The position numbers were made by a program, and so were the translations under genes. Below, piece after piece: positions 1-7,306 of a stretch of 15,750 bases of DNA. Each line of letters opens with the position of its first letter. Positions within the stretch are counted from its first letter, which is position 1. The stretch is from NCBI GenBank assembly GCA_039029915.1, contig JBCCFD010000146.1:1-15750 (forward strand), read 5' to 3'. The notes beneath the pieces were generated by a model. That model was not told the DNA's origin and did not search any database. It was given only the letters and a program-made list of their open reading frames with translations. This DNA comes from QQUD01 sp039029915. GTDB taxonomy: Bacteria; Chloroflexota; Anaerolineae; Promineifilales; Promineifilaceae.

Positions 1-436
1 AGGTAATCTTCCATGAAAAATAAGCCTCAAGAAAGTGTGAGTTCGCTTCCGTAATCAATACCGCTTGCTCCGATAAATCAAGCTGCTCTGGAATCCAGTA
101 CGCAGGCCCTCGCCATTCGTCCGATATTGGCGCATGTTCACTTAATATTTCCCGAATATCATTCATGTGCCGATAAGGAGACCTGAAACCTGTTACGAGC
201 GGTTCATTCAAACATAATCGTTGGATATCTTCACAAACGGGTTGAGGTACATCGTATCGGAAGCGCCAAGCATTCCTGCTAGCGGTTCGACTCATAAAAA
301 ATCGTGGTGCAGGATACAGTTCAGACTCATCGTATCCAGGTTCACGAATGTATCGGAGTTTATGATTGGCGTCTTCGATGAACAGTGCAGAACGCTGAAT
401 GTCCAGTAATTTGGTTGAACTAGGTGGAATTATAAT
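1..436 (-). CDS. GNAT-family N-acetyltransferase, N-terminal part (runs off the window)
   Basis: A frame on the minus strand is open from a TAA at 451-449 to the window edge, about 145 residues, with convincing protein character. It holds LLDIQRSALFIEDAN, then EPGYDESELYPAPRFFMSRT, then NAWRFRYDVP and WRGPAYWIP. From memory this order (PAPRFFxxRT, then WRFRxDxP, then WRGPAYxxP) is the N-terminal domain of a GNAT subgroup whose acetyl-CoA domain would lie beyond the left edge. There is no ATG, GTG or TTG between the upstream stop and the conserved LLDIQ. A good ribosome binding site, AAGGAG at 450-445, sits 8 nt before an ATT at 436-434, so I place the start there. It follows an attC site directly, so it is probably an integron cassette gene; acetyltransferases are common cassette cargo. 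That it is coding is fairly sure; the family call is moderate and the substrate is unknown. Confidence 0.72.
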   Translation of the reverse strand, partial: MIIPPSSTKLLDIQRSALFIEDANHKLRYIREPGYDESELYPAPRFFMSRTASRNAWRFRYDVPQPVCEDIQRLCLNEPLVTGFRSPYRHMNDIREILSEHAPISDEWRGPAYWIPEQLDLSEQAVLITEANSHFLEAYFSWKIT

Positions 437-444
437 TTGGAAAA

Positions 445-450
445 CTCCTT
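445..450 (-). promoter_or_regulatory. Shine-Dalgarno AAGGAG that points to an ATT start
   Basis: The minus strand reads AAGGAG followed by 8 nt and then ATT at 436-434. The in-frame stop TAA (451-449) overlaps the site, so translation cannot start further upstream. This decides the start of the acetyltransferase unless a CTG at 406-404, which has no visible binding site, is used. Confidence 0.5.
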
Positions 451-514
451 ATTCAAGGCGGATGCCATCGGCACTAAACGCTCAGACTCTAAACTTGCAA
501 CATATCTCAAGATT

Positions 515-640
515 GCTTAACGTCGGTGTAACTTGCCAGGGGCGCGCACCCAACCATTACCGAGCGAGAAGACAACTAGGCTCACCGAACAGCCAATTTG
601 GCGCACGCTTTCCCCTGGTCAAGTTGACATGATGTTGGGC
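515..640 (-). other. attC: Integron attC recombination site (cassette boundary)
   Basis: The 126-nt element has attC architecture. Read on the minus strand, an R'' box GCCCAAC (640-634, RYYYAAC) is followed by 8 mostly unpaired nt. An arm AACTTGACCAGGGG (625-612) pairs with CCCCTGGCAAGTT (542-530), leaving one extrahelical A. After 8 more unpaired nt comes the R' box GTTAAGC (521-515, GTTRRRY). Between the arms lie about 70 nt with only partial pairing. The extra base lies in the 5' arm of the minus strand, as in aadA-type attC top strands, which suggests the site belongs to the minus-strand gene ending 33 nt upstream (pncC). Length fits the known attC range of about 57-141 nt. No integrase gene is in the window, so this could be part of an array or an isolated CALIN-type site. 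Confidence 0.78.
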
Positions 641-673
641 AGCCTCATTTGACATTTGAGCAGGGCATATCAA

Positions 674-1162
674 CTATTTCTTTAGCGAACCCTGCAAATA
701 GCTTACCAAAATCTCTAGAGCCGCCATTGATGCAGAAGCTTTATTTCCTTCACGATCGCTTTCAAAAATAAAACGATGACATTCCTCGTTTTGTGCCGAG
801 AGACCAACATAAACTAAACCCACTGGCGTTTCTAATGTTCCTCCGCCTGGTCCTGCGATGCCCACGACTGAGAGACCTACCCCCGTTCGGAATAATTCAC
901 GTACCCCTCTCGCCATTTCCAATGCCATTGGTTCGCTGATTGCTCCATGCTCCATGAAAGTGTCATAATTAACGCGCAGCATATACTCAGTGATAACGTT
1001 AGAGTAGGCTATTATTCCTCCAAGAAAATAATGAGAACTGCCTGGTACGTTTGTCAACTGATGACCGAGTAGTCCGCCAGTGCATGTTTCTGCTATTGAC
1101 AGGGTTTGTCCACATTTTTGCAAAAGCTCTCCTACTGCATAGCTCAGTTGGTTATTAGACAT
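674..1162 (-). CDS. pncC: Nicotinamide-nucleotide amidase, stand-alone CinA C-terminal domain
   Basis: The 162-residue protein is the whole CinA-C/PncC domain at its usual stand-alone length, without the N-terminal molybdopterin-binding-like domain of full CinA. Visible family motifs are SIAETCTGG (22-30), HGAISEPMA (72-80), GIAGPGGG (101-108) and PVGLVYVGL (113-121). The family deamidates nicotinamide mononucleotide to nicotinate mononucleotide plus ammonia in the cytoplasm, recycling NMN in NAD metabolism. The ATG has AGGAAG (1173-1168) 5 nt upstream. The gene lies 85 nt after the STAND gene on the same strand and 33 nt before an attC site, so it may be cotranscribed with the STAND gene, carried as an integron cassette, or both. 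The family call is secure. A role beyond housekeeping NMN salvage is inference from position only. Confidence 0.92.
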   Translation of the reverse strand: MSNNQLSYAVGELLQKCGQTLSIAETCTGGLLGHQLTNVPGSSHYFLGGIIAYSNVITEYMLRVNYDTFMEHGAISEPMALEMARGVRELFRTGVGLSVVGIAGPGGGTLETPVGLVYVGLSAQNEECHRFIFESDREGNKASASMAALEILVSYLQGSLKK

Positions 1163-1247
1163 GAGAACTTCCTATATTCCGGTGATTCTTTGGTTGGATG
1201 CATTGAATCTTTGTGTTATCAAATAAGAGTTTGGCACCTTTTCAACT

Positions 1248-4200
1248 TTACGGCCACCAGCGCGTTACATCTTGAACAGATTGAAAAACCTTTTCAATTA
1301 CATCTTCTCCTTCCAATATGAGGAGGACCGGTACCAATGCACAAATGTCAAAAAGGAAATATCTACGCCGACGTGAGGCAAGACGTTGAAGGATGTTTAC
1401 CCCATCGTGTTCTGTGATCCAGAGGCGGTTTACGGTTTCATTATCAAAAGTTGACCAGCGTGAGGCTAGTGCCATTAATGCTGCTGTTTCAGCAGATCTG
1501 TACTCGTAAGCTCTCCACCTAAATCGTCCACGAATATCTGTATCGTTGATGTCTCTTGCTACTAGTAGAGCCTTATTTAGTAGGTTTCCGGAGAGGCGTG
1601 GTGCTAGGCCTACTAATGCATCGGAGCGTTCCCGTTCCCCTTCAATCTTGCTAACCGCATAAAGAACTGTCTCAATCATATTATCTGAAACCTGTTCCGA
1701 TAAATTAGTAGCCAGTTGAGTCAAAGCGCTATCTCGTCGATATTTGTCAACTTTCTGAAGAGATTCAAGAGCTTTATTAATGAGATGTTCGGGTAAAAGT
1801 GGTACCAAGGATGACCAGCTTCCATCTGTATTTCCGCGTTCAAGAGACTCAAAATTTGCACTTTCCATTGCGGCTAAGGCGTTGTCTAATAGGCCTTGCT
1901 GCATATGTTTGGGTAGTTTAAGCGACAGTATTGTCAAGAACGCAGCTCGCGCACCAGCGTAATCAATATTATTTAGCGTGTCTACAATCTTGTCGAAATT
2001 TTTTTGTAATAGTTCTTGTGGCATCCGTGGTACCAATAATATAAAGACGCTACCTTGGGAACGAGGGTTGTTTAAATTTAGAGTTATATTAAATGCTTCA
2101 CCTAATAATCTTTCAGGTAAGTATGGAATTAGCCCTCTAAGTGCAGTTGTCCTGTGCTCAGAAAAACGAGGGTCGCTATTGGGAGGTATGGGCTCTACCT
2201 CAAAACTCTGAACGGCATTGAGAATTCTTTCCAATTGTGATTCGGACAGGTACGGAGCGACTTTTGCCACCGTATGAGATTGTGTCTTCAAGTCATCTGT
2301 TTGCAGAATTGTATCCAGTACAGTCGAAAACATTTCTTCTGTAAACATATTATTCAGATCAGGGTTTTTTTTGGCCAAAATTATGAAGGAATCCAACTTA
2401 CCCTCAAATCCATCAACTATTTCAAGAACTCGTTCTAAATGATCCCCTGTGAAATAGTGCAGCATTTTCTCAATAAGTCGAGCTTGTCGTTCATATTCGA
2501 ATTGACAGGCTATATCAAGAGCTTGTTTTAGATGTTTTTCTGTAAAATATGGGAGTATTTTCTCAATCAGCTGAGCCTGTTTCCATTCAGATTCAATACT
2601 TCGCGTTAGATCTAAAGTTTCATATAGCAACTCCTCTGCCACTAGAGGCTGGACGTAAGGGATAAGCGACGAAAATAGCTCGACTTTTAATTCTTTGCCA
2701 TCAATTTCTTTAGCATGAATAATGACTTCTTCAAGGAGTTGCGCTGGGAGGTGTGGGATAAGAGATACTAAGAACCAAACGCGCTGCCTATGATCATTGA
2801 TGTTTCGCGCTATTATTAGTGTCTCGTCCATCAAGCTAGCAGGAAGCTGAGCCGTCAAATATATCAACTTGTCGTTCCTTCCAAACGGTTCCCCCAGATC
2901 AGTCGCCATGTTTAATGCTTCAATTATCTTATGTGACTGCAAATTTGCTGACAAATACGGAATCAATGCAATTAATGAGTCAACACGCCGATCGTTATCG
3001 TGAATGTCAGAGATGCTTTCTCTAATTGTTTCTACAGAATCTTCTGATAGGTACGGTGCGAGTTTAACCAAGGCTTGAGCTCGCCAATACCTATCTCCGA
3101 TTTCTCTCATCGCTGCTAATGCTTCTCCAAGTAAGTCTTTTTGTAGATGCGGTACTAGGCTCCAAATAGCTCGCTCGCGAGGGGGCTCATATTCTATATT
3201 TCGTGATGCTTCTAAGGCATCAACAAGTAACTTCTCAGTCAAATAGGGGGCAAGGCCTGCAAGTGCTTGCGCTCTCCCCATCACTTCTTTAATCGTACAT
3301 GCTGCAACAAAGGCAGTTTTTAATAGCTTTGGTGGTAAATGAGGAGCCAGTCCTATCAACGCTTCAGCTATAGGACAGCCAAATCGTGCATGCTCATCTA
3401 GTTCACATGCTGCTGAAAGGGCTACTTCAAGCAGTTTGTCTGATAAATGAGGAGCCAATAGAGTTAGCCCCACTGCCACTGCATAACCATTATAATTCGG
3501 TAAATTACACACTATTTCTAGTGCTTCATCTAATCGGCCTTCTGATACTAATGCAACGAGATCAGGAACCTCGTTGGGATGGCGGCCTGTTCTAGATCTC
3601 CATGCATTACCTAAATTAATTTCAGCTTTGCTGTTTTGTAAGTGTTCTTCTTTGAGTTTACGTGTTTCGCTCTTTCCACCTATCTTTGCCTTCAACTCCT
3701 GAATAGTTGACTTGCGACGGACCTCGGAGTCTATCCCCTTGGCTAATTCAAACATTTCTTGTGTCACACTAGCTCGTAAAGGCTCTGAAAGAAAAGGAAT
3801 TAATGCACCTAGAGCACGGGCTCGGCTTTCTATCCATTCAATTTTTCGGGCTGAAGCTAGTGCTTCATTGAGTGGCTCTTCCTGCAAATCTTCAGATAAA
3901 TAGGGTATTACTCCAACAAGTGACTGTGCTCGTAAGTGTTCATCTTTGATTTTCTTTGCTATTTCATAAGCTTCTTGAAGCAAATCCTTAGGTAGATGGG
4001 GGACTAGCCCGATCAGTGCTTGACCTTTGCCACCTGAATATCTGCTTTCTCCCAACCTTCCTACAGCCACCAATAGCTCTTTCAAAAGGTCTGGGCTGTG
4101 GTTCTGAAGAACCGATGCTAGCTCTGATAACGCTTCCGGTTTACCTTGTGCTAAATATAGAGCTTGTTCAGATGAAAGCAAACCATGTCTGGTTCCCCAT

Positions 4201-5867
4201 GCAAGAAGGGATGCTGGTATGTTGGCACTAAGGGACGCCAGGCTGCTACGACACAGAGCATATCTAACTTGTAGCACTACATCACCTGTTAACACAGCCT
4301 GCTTCCAAGCCTTTTTAATATCTTCCAAGTACCCCGCTATCTGGCCTAATCGATCACGGGTTTCAAACCAGCCATTTCGACTCTCTGATGTCTCCTCGCT
4401 TAGTAAAATATGGAGTTGATCCTCCCATCCCGCCTGCAAGAAGTGCCATGTGAGGTGGGCATAAATGTAACCATCATCTGGTAATGTATGCCATAAACCA
4501 TCCTGGATCTGCATTCGATACCGCTCCAGCAAACTAGAATGAGCTTGCGACAAAGAAAGATCCAAGCCATGAGGTGGCTTGGCGACAAGCAACCGGCGCG
4601 CAATGTTATGTAATAAGTCGTGAAGCCGGTAGGTTGGATATCTCTGCCCCGCAATTCGCATTGTTGGTCCGGAAAGAAGTAGGGAATCATTCCAGAGAAG
4701 TTCCAGCGTTTCGGTAGCCTCGACCTGATCCATCTCCCAGAGCGTGGTAGTCATCGGCGCGGTTACCAAAACATCTTCTGGCAGAACACCTAGCCACACG
4801 AAGGCTTCCCACGCACTTTCCTCCTCATTTCGCAGGGCATTCAAGCTTAGATTGAATGTTGCTACCAATCTGAGCCCCTTTTTACGAGCACGAGGTCCTT
4901 CAAGAGCTTCCAAGCGAGCAACTTCCCGTTCTAGAGCTTCGTGCAATGCACTCCACTCATCTCCCCTATCAATTCGGACGGCGGCCAACTCTAGAGCGAG
5001 GGGCAAGTAACCAAGTACTCTAGCTATTTCGGCTGCTTTCACTCGTTCCTCATTTACTAGCGAACGCCCTAGTCGGGCTGAGAGCAGATCTAAAGCCTGA
5101 GCTTCTGTCAATGCTTCTATAGAGAAAATATTAGCGCCAATTTCATCGGCTACGTCGATTCGTCGGGTGGTGACAAGTGCCTGACAGTCCGGGCCCCCAC
5201 TCAATAATGGAGCTAGGTGGACAGACTCCCAGACATCGTCTACTACCAACAGAACAGCTTTTTCTTTCAACAAAGTACGCAGATGGGCTGAGGCGGTTTC
5301 GATACTGATAGCATGAAAGTCATAATCGCCCAAAGCCTGAATCCATCCACCCAGCAGGGGAATTAGGTCAGGCTCTTGGCCCAAAACAGCCCAAAGGACT
5401 CCATCAGAGAATTTCTCCTGTACTGCCGGATTGTGTGCCAACGCAGTAGCCAGCACCGACTTGCCGATTCCGCCTAAACCATGAATAGCGCTGATGACCA
5501 GGACACCAGGGGGATCATCACTGGCAAGGAGGCGGGCTTTGATTGGTTCACTCTCCTCTGGTCGAGGAATGAAATGAAGAGGCAAAAATGGGGTTTGAAA
5601 CGGAGCAGCAGGTGATGGAAGTCTGTAACTTTTCAATACTTCGTGGATGAGTTGGCGAAGAGATTCGGCATCCGGCCCTTGGTAAATTCGATCACCAATT
5701 TGAATATTCTCACCATGACCGATATTGATATTGTACTTTCCTACCTGTACAATTTTATGATCTCCGCTAACCATCAACAAACTTTGCAATGTTTCTATGT
5801 CAGCAGATGTATGAGTACTAGCAACAATGCGATCTAGAATAGCACTGATATCATTGAGTGAAATCAT
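1248..5867 (-). CDS. STAND/NB-ARC NTPase with N-terminal homotypic signalling motif and C-terminal helical-repeat sensor
   Basis: This 1539-residue protein has NLR-like architecture. Residues 1-85 form a small N-terminal region with a GKYNINIG...NIQIGDRIYQG motif (43-64). The NB-ARC ATPase follows: Walker A GLGGIGKS (130-137), Walker B VLLVVDDVW (205-213), an arginine sensor strand ALVTTRR (229-235), a GLPL-like LGYLPLAL (285-292) and an MHD-like YRLHDLLH (413-420). A winged-helix/linker region runs to about residue 575. Then come about 22 degenerate helical repeats of 31-36 residues, ending in a Trp-rich tail. Such proteins are cytoplasmic ATP-dependent switches that oligomerise on sensing a ligand through the repeats. 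The start is the first ATG; its ribosome binding site is weak, and the gene follows the caspase stop by 44 nt, so translational coupling is likely. The ligand is unknown. I infer a conflict or cell-death sensor that acts on the caspase next door. Confidence 0.9.
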   Translation of the reverse strand: MISLNDISAILDRIVASTHTSADIETLQSLLMVSGDHKIVQVGKYNINIGHGENIQIGDRIYQGPDAESLRQLIHEVLKSYRLPSPAAPFQTPFLPLHFIPRPEESEPIKARLLASDDPPGVLVISAIHGLGGIGKSVLATALAHNPAVQEKFSDGVLWAVLGQEPDLIPLLGGWIQALGDYDFHAISIETASAHLRTLLKEKAVLLVVDDVWESVHLAPLLSGGPDCQALVTTRRIDVADEIGANIFSIEALTEAQALDLLSARLGRSLVNEERVKAAEIARVLGYLPLALELAAVRIDRGDEWSALHEALEREVARLEALEGPRARKKGLRLVATFNLSLNALRNEEESAWEAFVWLGVLPEDVLVTAPMTTTLWEMDQVEATETLELLWNDSLLLSGPTMRIAGQRYPTYRLHDLLHNIARRLLVAKPPHGLDLSLSQAHSSLLERYRMQIQDGLWHTLPDDGYIYAHLTWHFLQAGWEDQLHILLSEETSESRNGWFETRDRLGQIAGYLEDIKKAWKQAVLTGDVVLQVRYALCRSSLASLSANIPASLLAWGTRHGLLSSEQALYLAQGKPEALSELASVLQNHSPDLLKELLVAVGRLGESRYSGGKGQALIGLVPHLPKDLLQEAYEIAKKIKDEHLRAQSLVGVIPYLSEDLQEEPLNEALASARKIEWIESRARALGALIPFLSEPLRASVTQEMFELAKGIDSEVRRKSTIQELKAKIGGKSETRKLKEEHLQNSKAEINLGNAWRSRTGRHPNEVPDLVALVSEGRLDEALEIVCNLPNYNGYAVAVGLTLLAPHLSDKLLEVALSAACELDEHARFGCPIAEALIGLAPHLPPKLLKTAFVAACTIKEVMGRAQALAGLAPYLTEKLLVDALEASRNIEYEPPRERAIWSLVPHLQKDLLGEALAAMREIGDRYWRAQALVKLAPYLSEDSVETIRESISDIHDNDRRVDSLIALIPYLSANLQSHKIIEALNMATDLGEPFGRNDKLIYLTAQLPASLMDETLIIARNINDHRQRVWFLVSLIPHLPAQLLEEVIIHAKEIDGKELKVELFSSLIPYVQPLVAEELLYETLDLTRSIESEWKQAQLIEKILPYFTEKHLKQALDIACQFEYERQARLIEKMLHYFTGDHLERVLEIVDGFEGKLDSFIILAKKNPDLNNMFTEEMFSTVLDTILQTDDLKTQSHTVAKVAPYLSESQLERILNAVQSFEVEPIPPNSDPRFSEHRTTALRGLIPYLPERLLGEAFNITLNLNNPRSQGSVFILLVPRMPQELLQKNFDKIVDTLNNIDYAGARAAFLTILSLKLPKHMQQGLLDNALAAMESANFESLERGNTDGSWSSLVPLLPEHLINKALESLQKVDKYRRDSALTQLATNLSEQVSDNMIETVLYAVSKIEGERERSDALVGLAPRLSGNLLNKALLVARDINDTDIRGRFRWRAYEYRSAETAALMALASRWSTFDNETVNRLWITEHDGVNILQRLASRRRRYFLFDICALVPVLLILEGEDVIEKVFQSVQDVTRWWP
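1450..4140 (-). repeat. Tandem degenerate repeats coding for an alpha-solenoid
   Basis: About 22 repeats of 31-36 codons lie inside the STAND gene. The amino-acid pattern is roughly R-A-x-A-L-x-x-L-x-P-x-L-x-x-x-L-L-x-E-A-L, then A-x-x-I-x-D. Clear units begin at ALIGLVPHL, LIGLAPHL, LAGLAPYL, LVKLAPYL, LIALIPYL, LVSLIPHL, LRGLIPYL, WSSLVPLL and LVGLAPRL. One non-repeat insert, rich in charged residues, interrupts the series after the third unit (about 3530-3720). The DNA has diverged so far that the repeats show only at protein level, so this is not a recent slippage expansion. Helical repeats of this sort act as the ligand-sensing arm in STAND proteins. Confidence 0.75.
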
Positions 5868-5911
5868 TGTATTTTCGCTTTTTCATCTCAAGCAAATTTG
5901 CCGTATGGCGC

Positions 5912-6907
5912 TTATTCATTTAGTTCATTATGAATGACATCACCTATGTGAAGGTCTTCGGCTTTTTGGATGTTAATGATATATTTCCCATGTTGCGTGA
6001 TAGTCTGGGCAATCTGGTGAATCTTTTGAGTAGCTTTAGGCTTCATCTCATCCCAACCATTCTCGGGCAACCCTTTCCCTCCATGAAGCTTAGCAATGAC
6101 AAAATCACCCCCGGTCATATCAAATTGAGGCGTTTGTTCCTTCGTTAGAAATGTGCGAGCACTCTCCGGTACTGCCCTACTCAGATAATTCATTAAGTTT
6201 GACACCTTCACATCTGTATCCCTGGGTTTATTATTGGCACCTTGCAAAGCTTCGAGAAAGTGATAGGTGTAGACACTGTAGCTCCGGTCCGTTCTCACCC
6301 AGGATTTTTGCGCACCCCCAGAGGAAGTAAAGACAACTCTGCCTTTCCCCTGTTTAAAGGCATCAATCACATCCTTCGATGGGGACAAGCGCTGAAACTC
6401 ATCGAATTCCTCCGCGAGTTCAGCATCTAACTGTGAAGCCTCTGCGTCTTTGGATGTTGCCATGCCTGCTGCATGACAACTATCAATCACGACTAGCAAT
6501 CGCTCTGCATGGATTTGGCGTAGGGCAGTGGTGAATGATTCTGCTGACAGCGCGGTGGCAGCTAACTTGGAAGGCTTTACATCATGTTGTAACAGGTAGA
6601 AACCGCCATCGGTCTTGTTAAACCAACCATGACCAGAATAGTAAATAAATACAGTAGATTCTCGATCCACTTCCGCTTTTTCTTTAAGCCAAGACAACCC
6701 ATCCATAATAGCATCATGGGTAGCCTTTTCATTATTTAACACTCGAATATGATCCTTGTCATTTGGGTAAGCACATAGTTCAGGATCAGTTAGGGTCGCA
6801 TAGATTGCCTGAGTATCCCTTACTGTGACAGGTAATGATAACGGCTTATAGGCAGCCTCTCCAACACCAATCAGCAAAGCGTATCCATGATTAAATTCTT
6901 CGGCCAT
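5912..6907 (-). CDS. Caspase-like cysteine protease (peptidase C14, orthocaspase type) with C-terminal signalling tail
   Basis: The 331-residue protein starts with the caspase p20 fold: YALLIGV near residue 9, the catalytic His in YYSGHGW (H93) and the catalytic Cys in VVIDSCHAAGM (C144). A p10-like part contains VVFTSSGGAQKSW and SYSVYTYHFLEAL (190-220). Bacterial orthocaspases usually cut after Arg or Lys. The last 30 residues do not belong to the protease fold and carry GKYIINI...DLHIGDVI (307-325), matching the N-terminal motif of the STAND protein coded 44 nt downstream. The ATG has a TGAGGAA binding site 6-7 nt upstream. As first gene of the pair it is probably cotranscribed with the STAND gene. 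I infer that it is the effector, held inactive until the NTPase oligomerises. Catalytic residues are present, so it should be active; substrates are unknown. Confidence 0.9.
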   Translation of the reverse strand: MAEEFNHGYALLIGVGEAAYKPLSLPVTVRDTQAIYATLTDPELCAYPNDKDHIRVLNNEKATHDAIMDGLSWLKEKAEVDRESTVFIYYSGHGWFNKTDGGFYLLQHDVKPSKLAATALSAESFTTALRQIHAERLLVVIDSCHAAGMATSKDAEASQLDAELAEEFDEFQRLSPSKDVIDAFKQGKGRVVFTSSGGAQKSWVRTDRSYSVYTYHFLEALQGANNKPRDTDVKVSNLMNYLSRAVPESARTFLTKEQTPQFDMTGGDFVIAKLHGGKGLPENGWDEMKPKATQKIHQIAQTITQHGKYIINIQKAEDLHIGDVIHNELNE

Positions 6908-7306
6908 CGAAATTCCTCAATATAGCATCCATAATTGAATGATAGTGTATCTTAAAAAGCTGATAACATCCTGGCCACACCGCCGAACTAATTAAGGATT
7001 GAGACAGCGGGTTCAAGAAACAAGGTGCCCATCCAACATGTAACCGCTGTCTAATCCTTGTTGGACGAAGCCGTTTTCGCGGTGAATGGGTCTTCTTGGA
7101 ATTTAAGTTTGTATCAAATGGGTCCGCAAAGCGTTAAAAACGACTTCTCTGAGGCTCATTATAAAAGAAATGTGGGCCAAGTCGAGAAGAAAAATGCAAA
7201 ATCAACTTAACCTAACCAATCAAAGCTCTTTCCACGGTTTTTCCCCCGTTTAACAAGCAGGATAAATCTAGCCCCCATCCTGAATAATGGTGAACCACGT
7301 ACAGCT
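6908..7306. other. 399-nt intergenic stretch upstream of the caspase gene
   Basis: No open frame with protein character was found on either strand. The part next to 6907 should hold the promoter of the caspase/STAND genes, but I see no convincing -35/-10 pair. A strong imperfect inverted repeat lies at 6994-7059 (listed separately). The part at 7067-7306 is AT-rich with short T and A runs and no recognisable feature. It lies downstream of the 3' end of the IS91 transposase remnant, so some of it may be the decayed end of that element. Confidence 0.5.
6982..7066. repeat. Long imperfect hairpin, attC-like or insertion-element end
   Basis: AAGGATTGAGACAGCGG (6994-7010) pairs with CCGCTGTCTAATCCTT (7044-7059), giving a 16-bp stem with one bulged G and a 33-nt loop. 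The flanks GCCGAAC (6982-6988) and GTTGGAC (7060-7066) resemble attC R boxes; GTTGGAC fits GTTRRRY, while GCCGAAC misses the consensus at one position. The 5-nt spacer exists on one side only, which is wrong for a standard attC. The 11-mer TGAGACAGCGG (7000-7010) recurs as its complement at 7358-7368 inside the transposase remnant, so an IS91-type terminal hairpin is the main alternative. Confidence 0.45.

Noticed and set aside
399..632. Plus-strand open frame of 77 codons
   Set aside because: It spans the attC hairpin and the antisense start of the acetyltransferase gene; no domain or ribosome binding site supports it.
1163..1247. Possible attC or terminator between the STAND gene and pncC
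   Set aside because: Only a weak GATTC/GAATC repeat is present; no R boxes with paired arms and no stem followed by a T run.
4400..4690. Minus-strand 96-codon frame inside the STAND gene
   Set aside because: It is an alternative frame of the conserved NB-ARC/winged-helix coding region and has no family resemblance.
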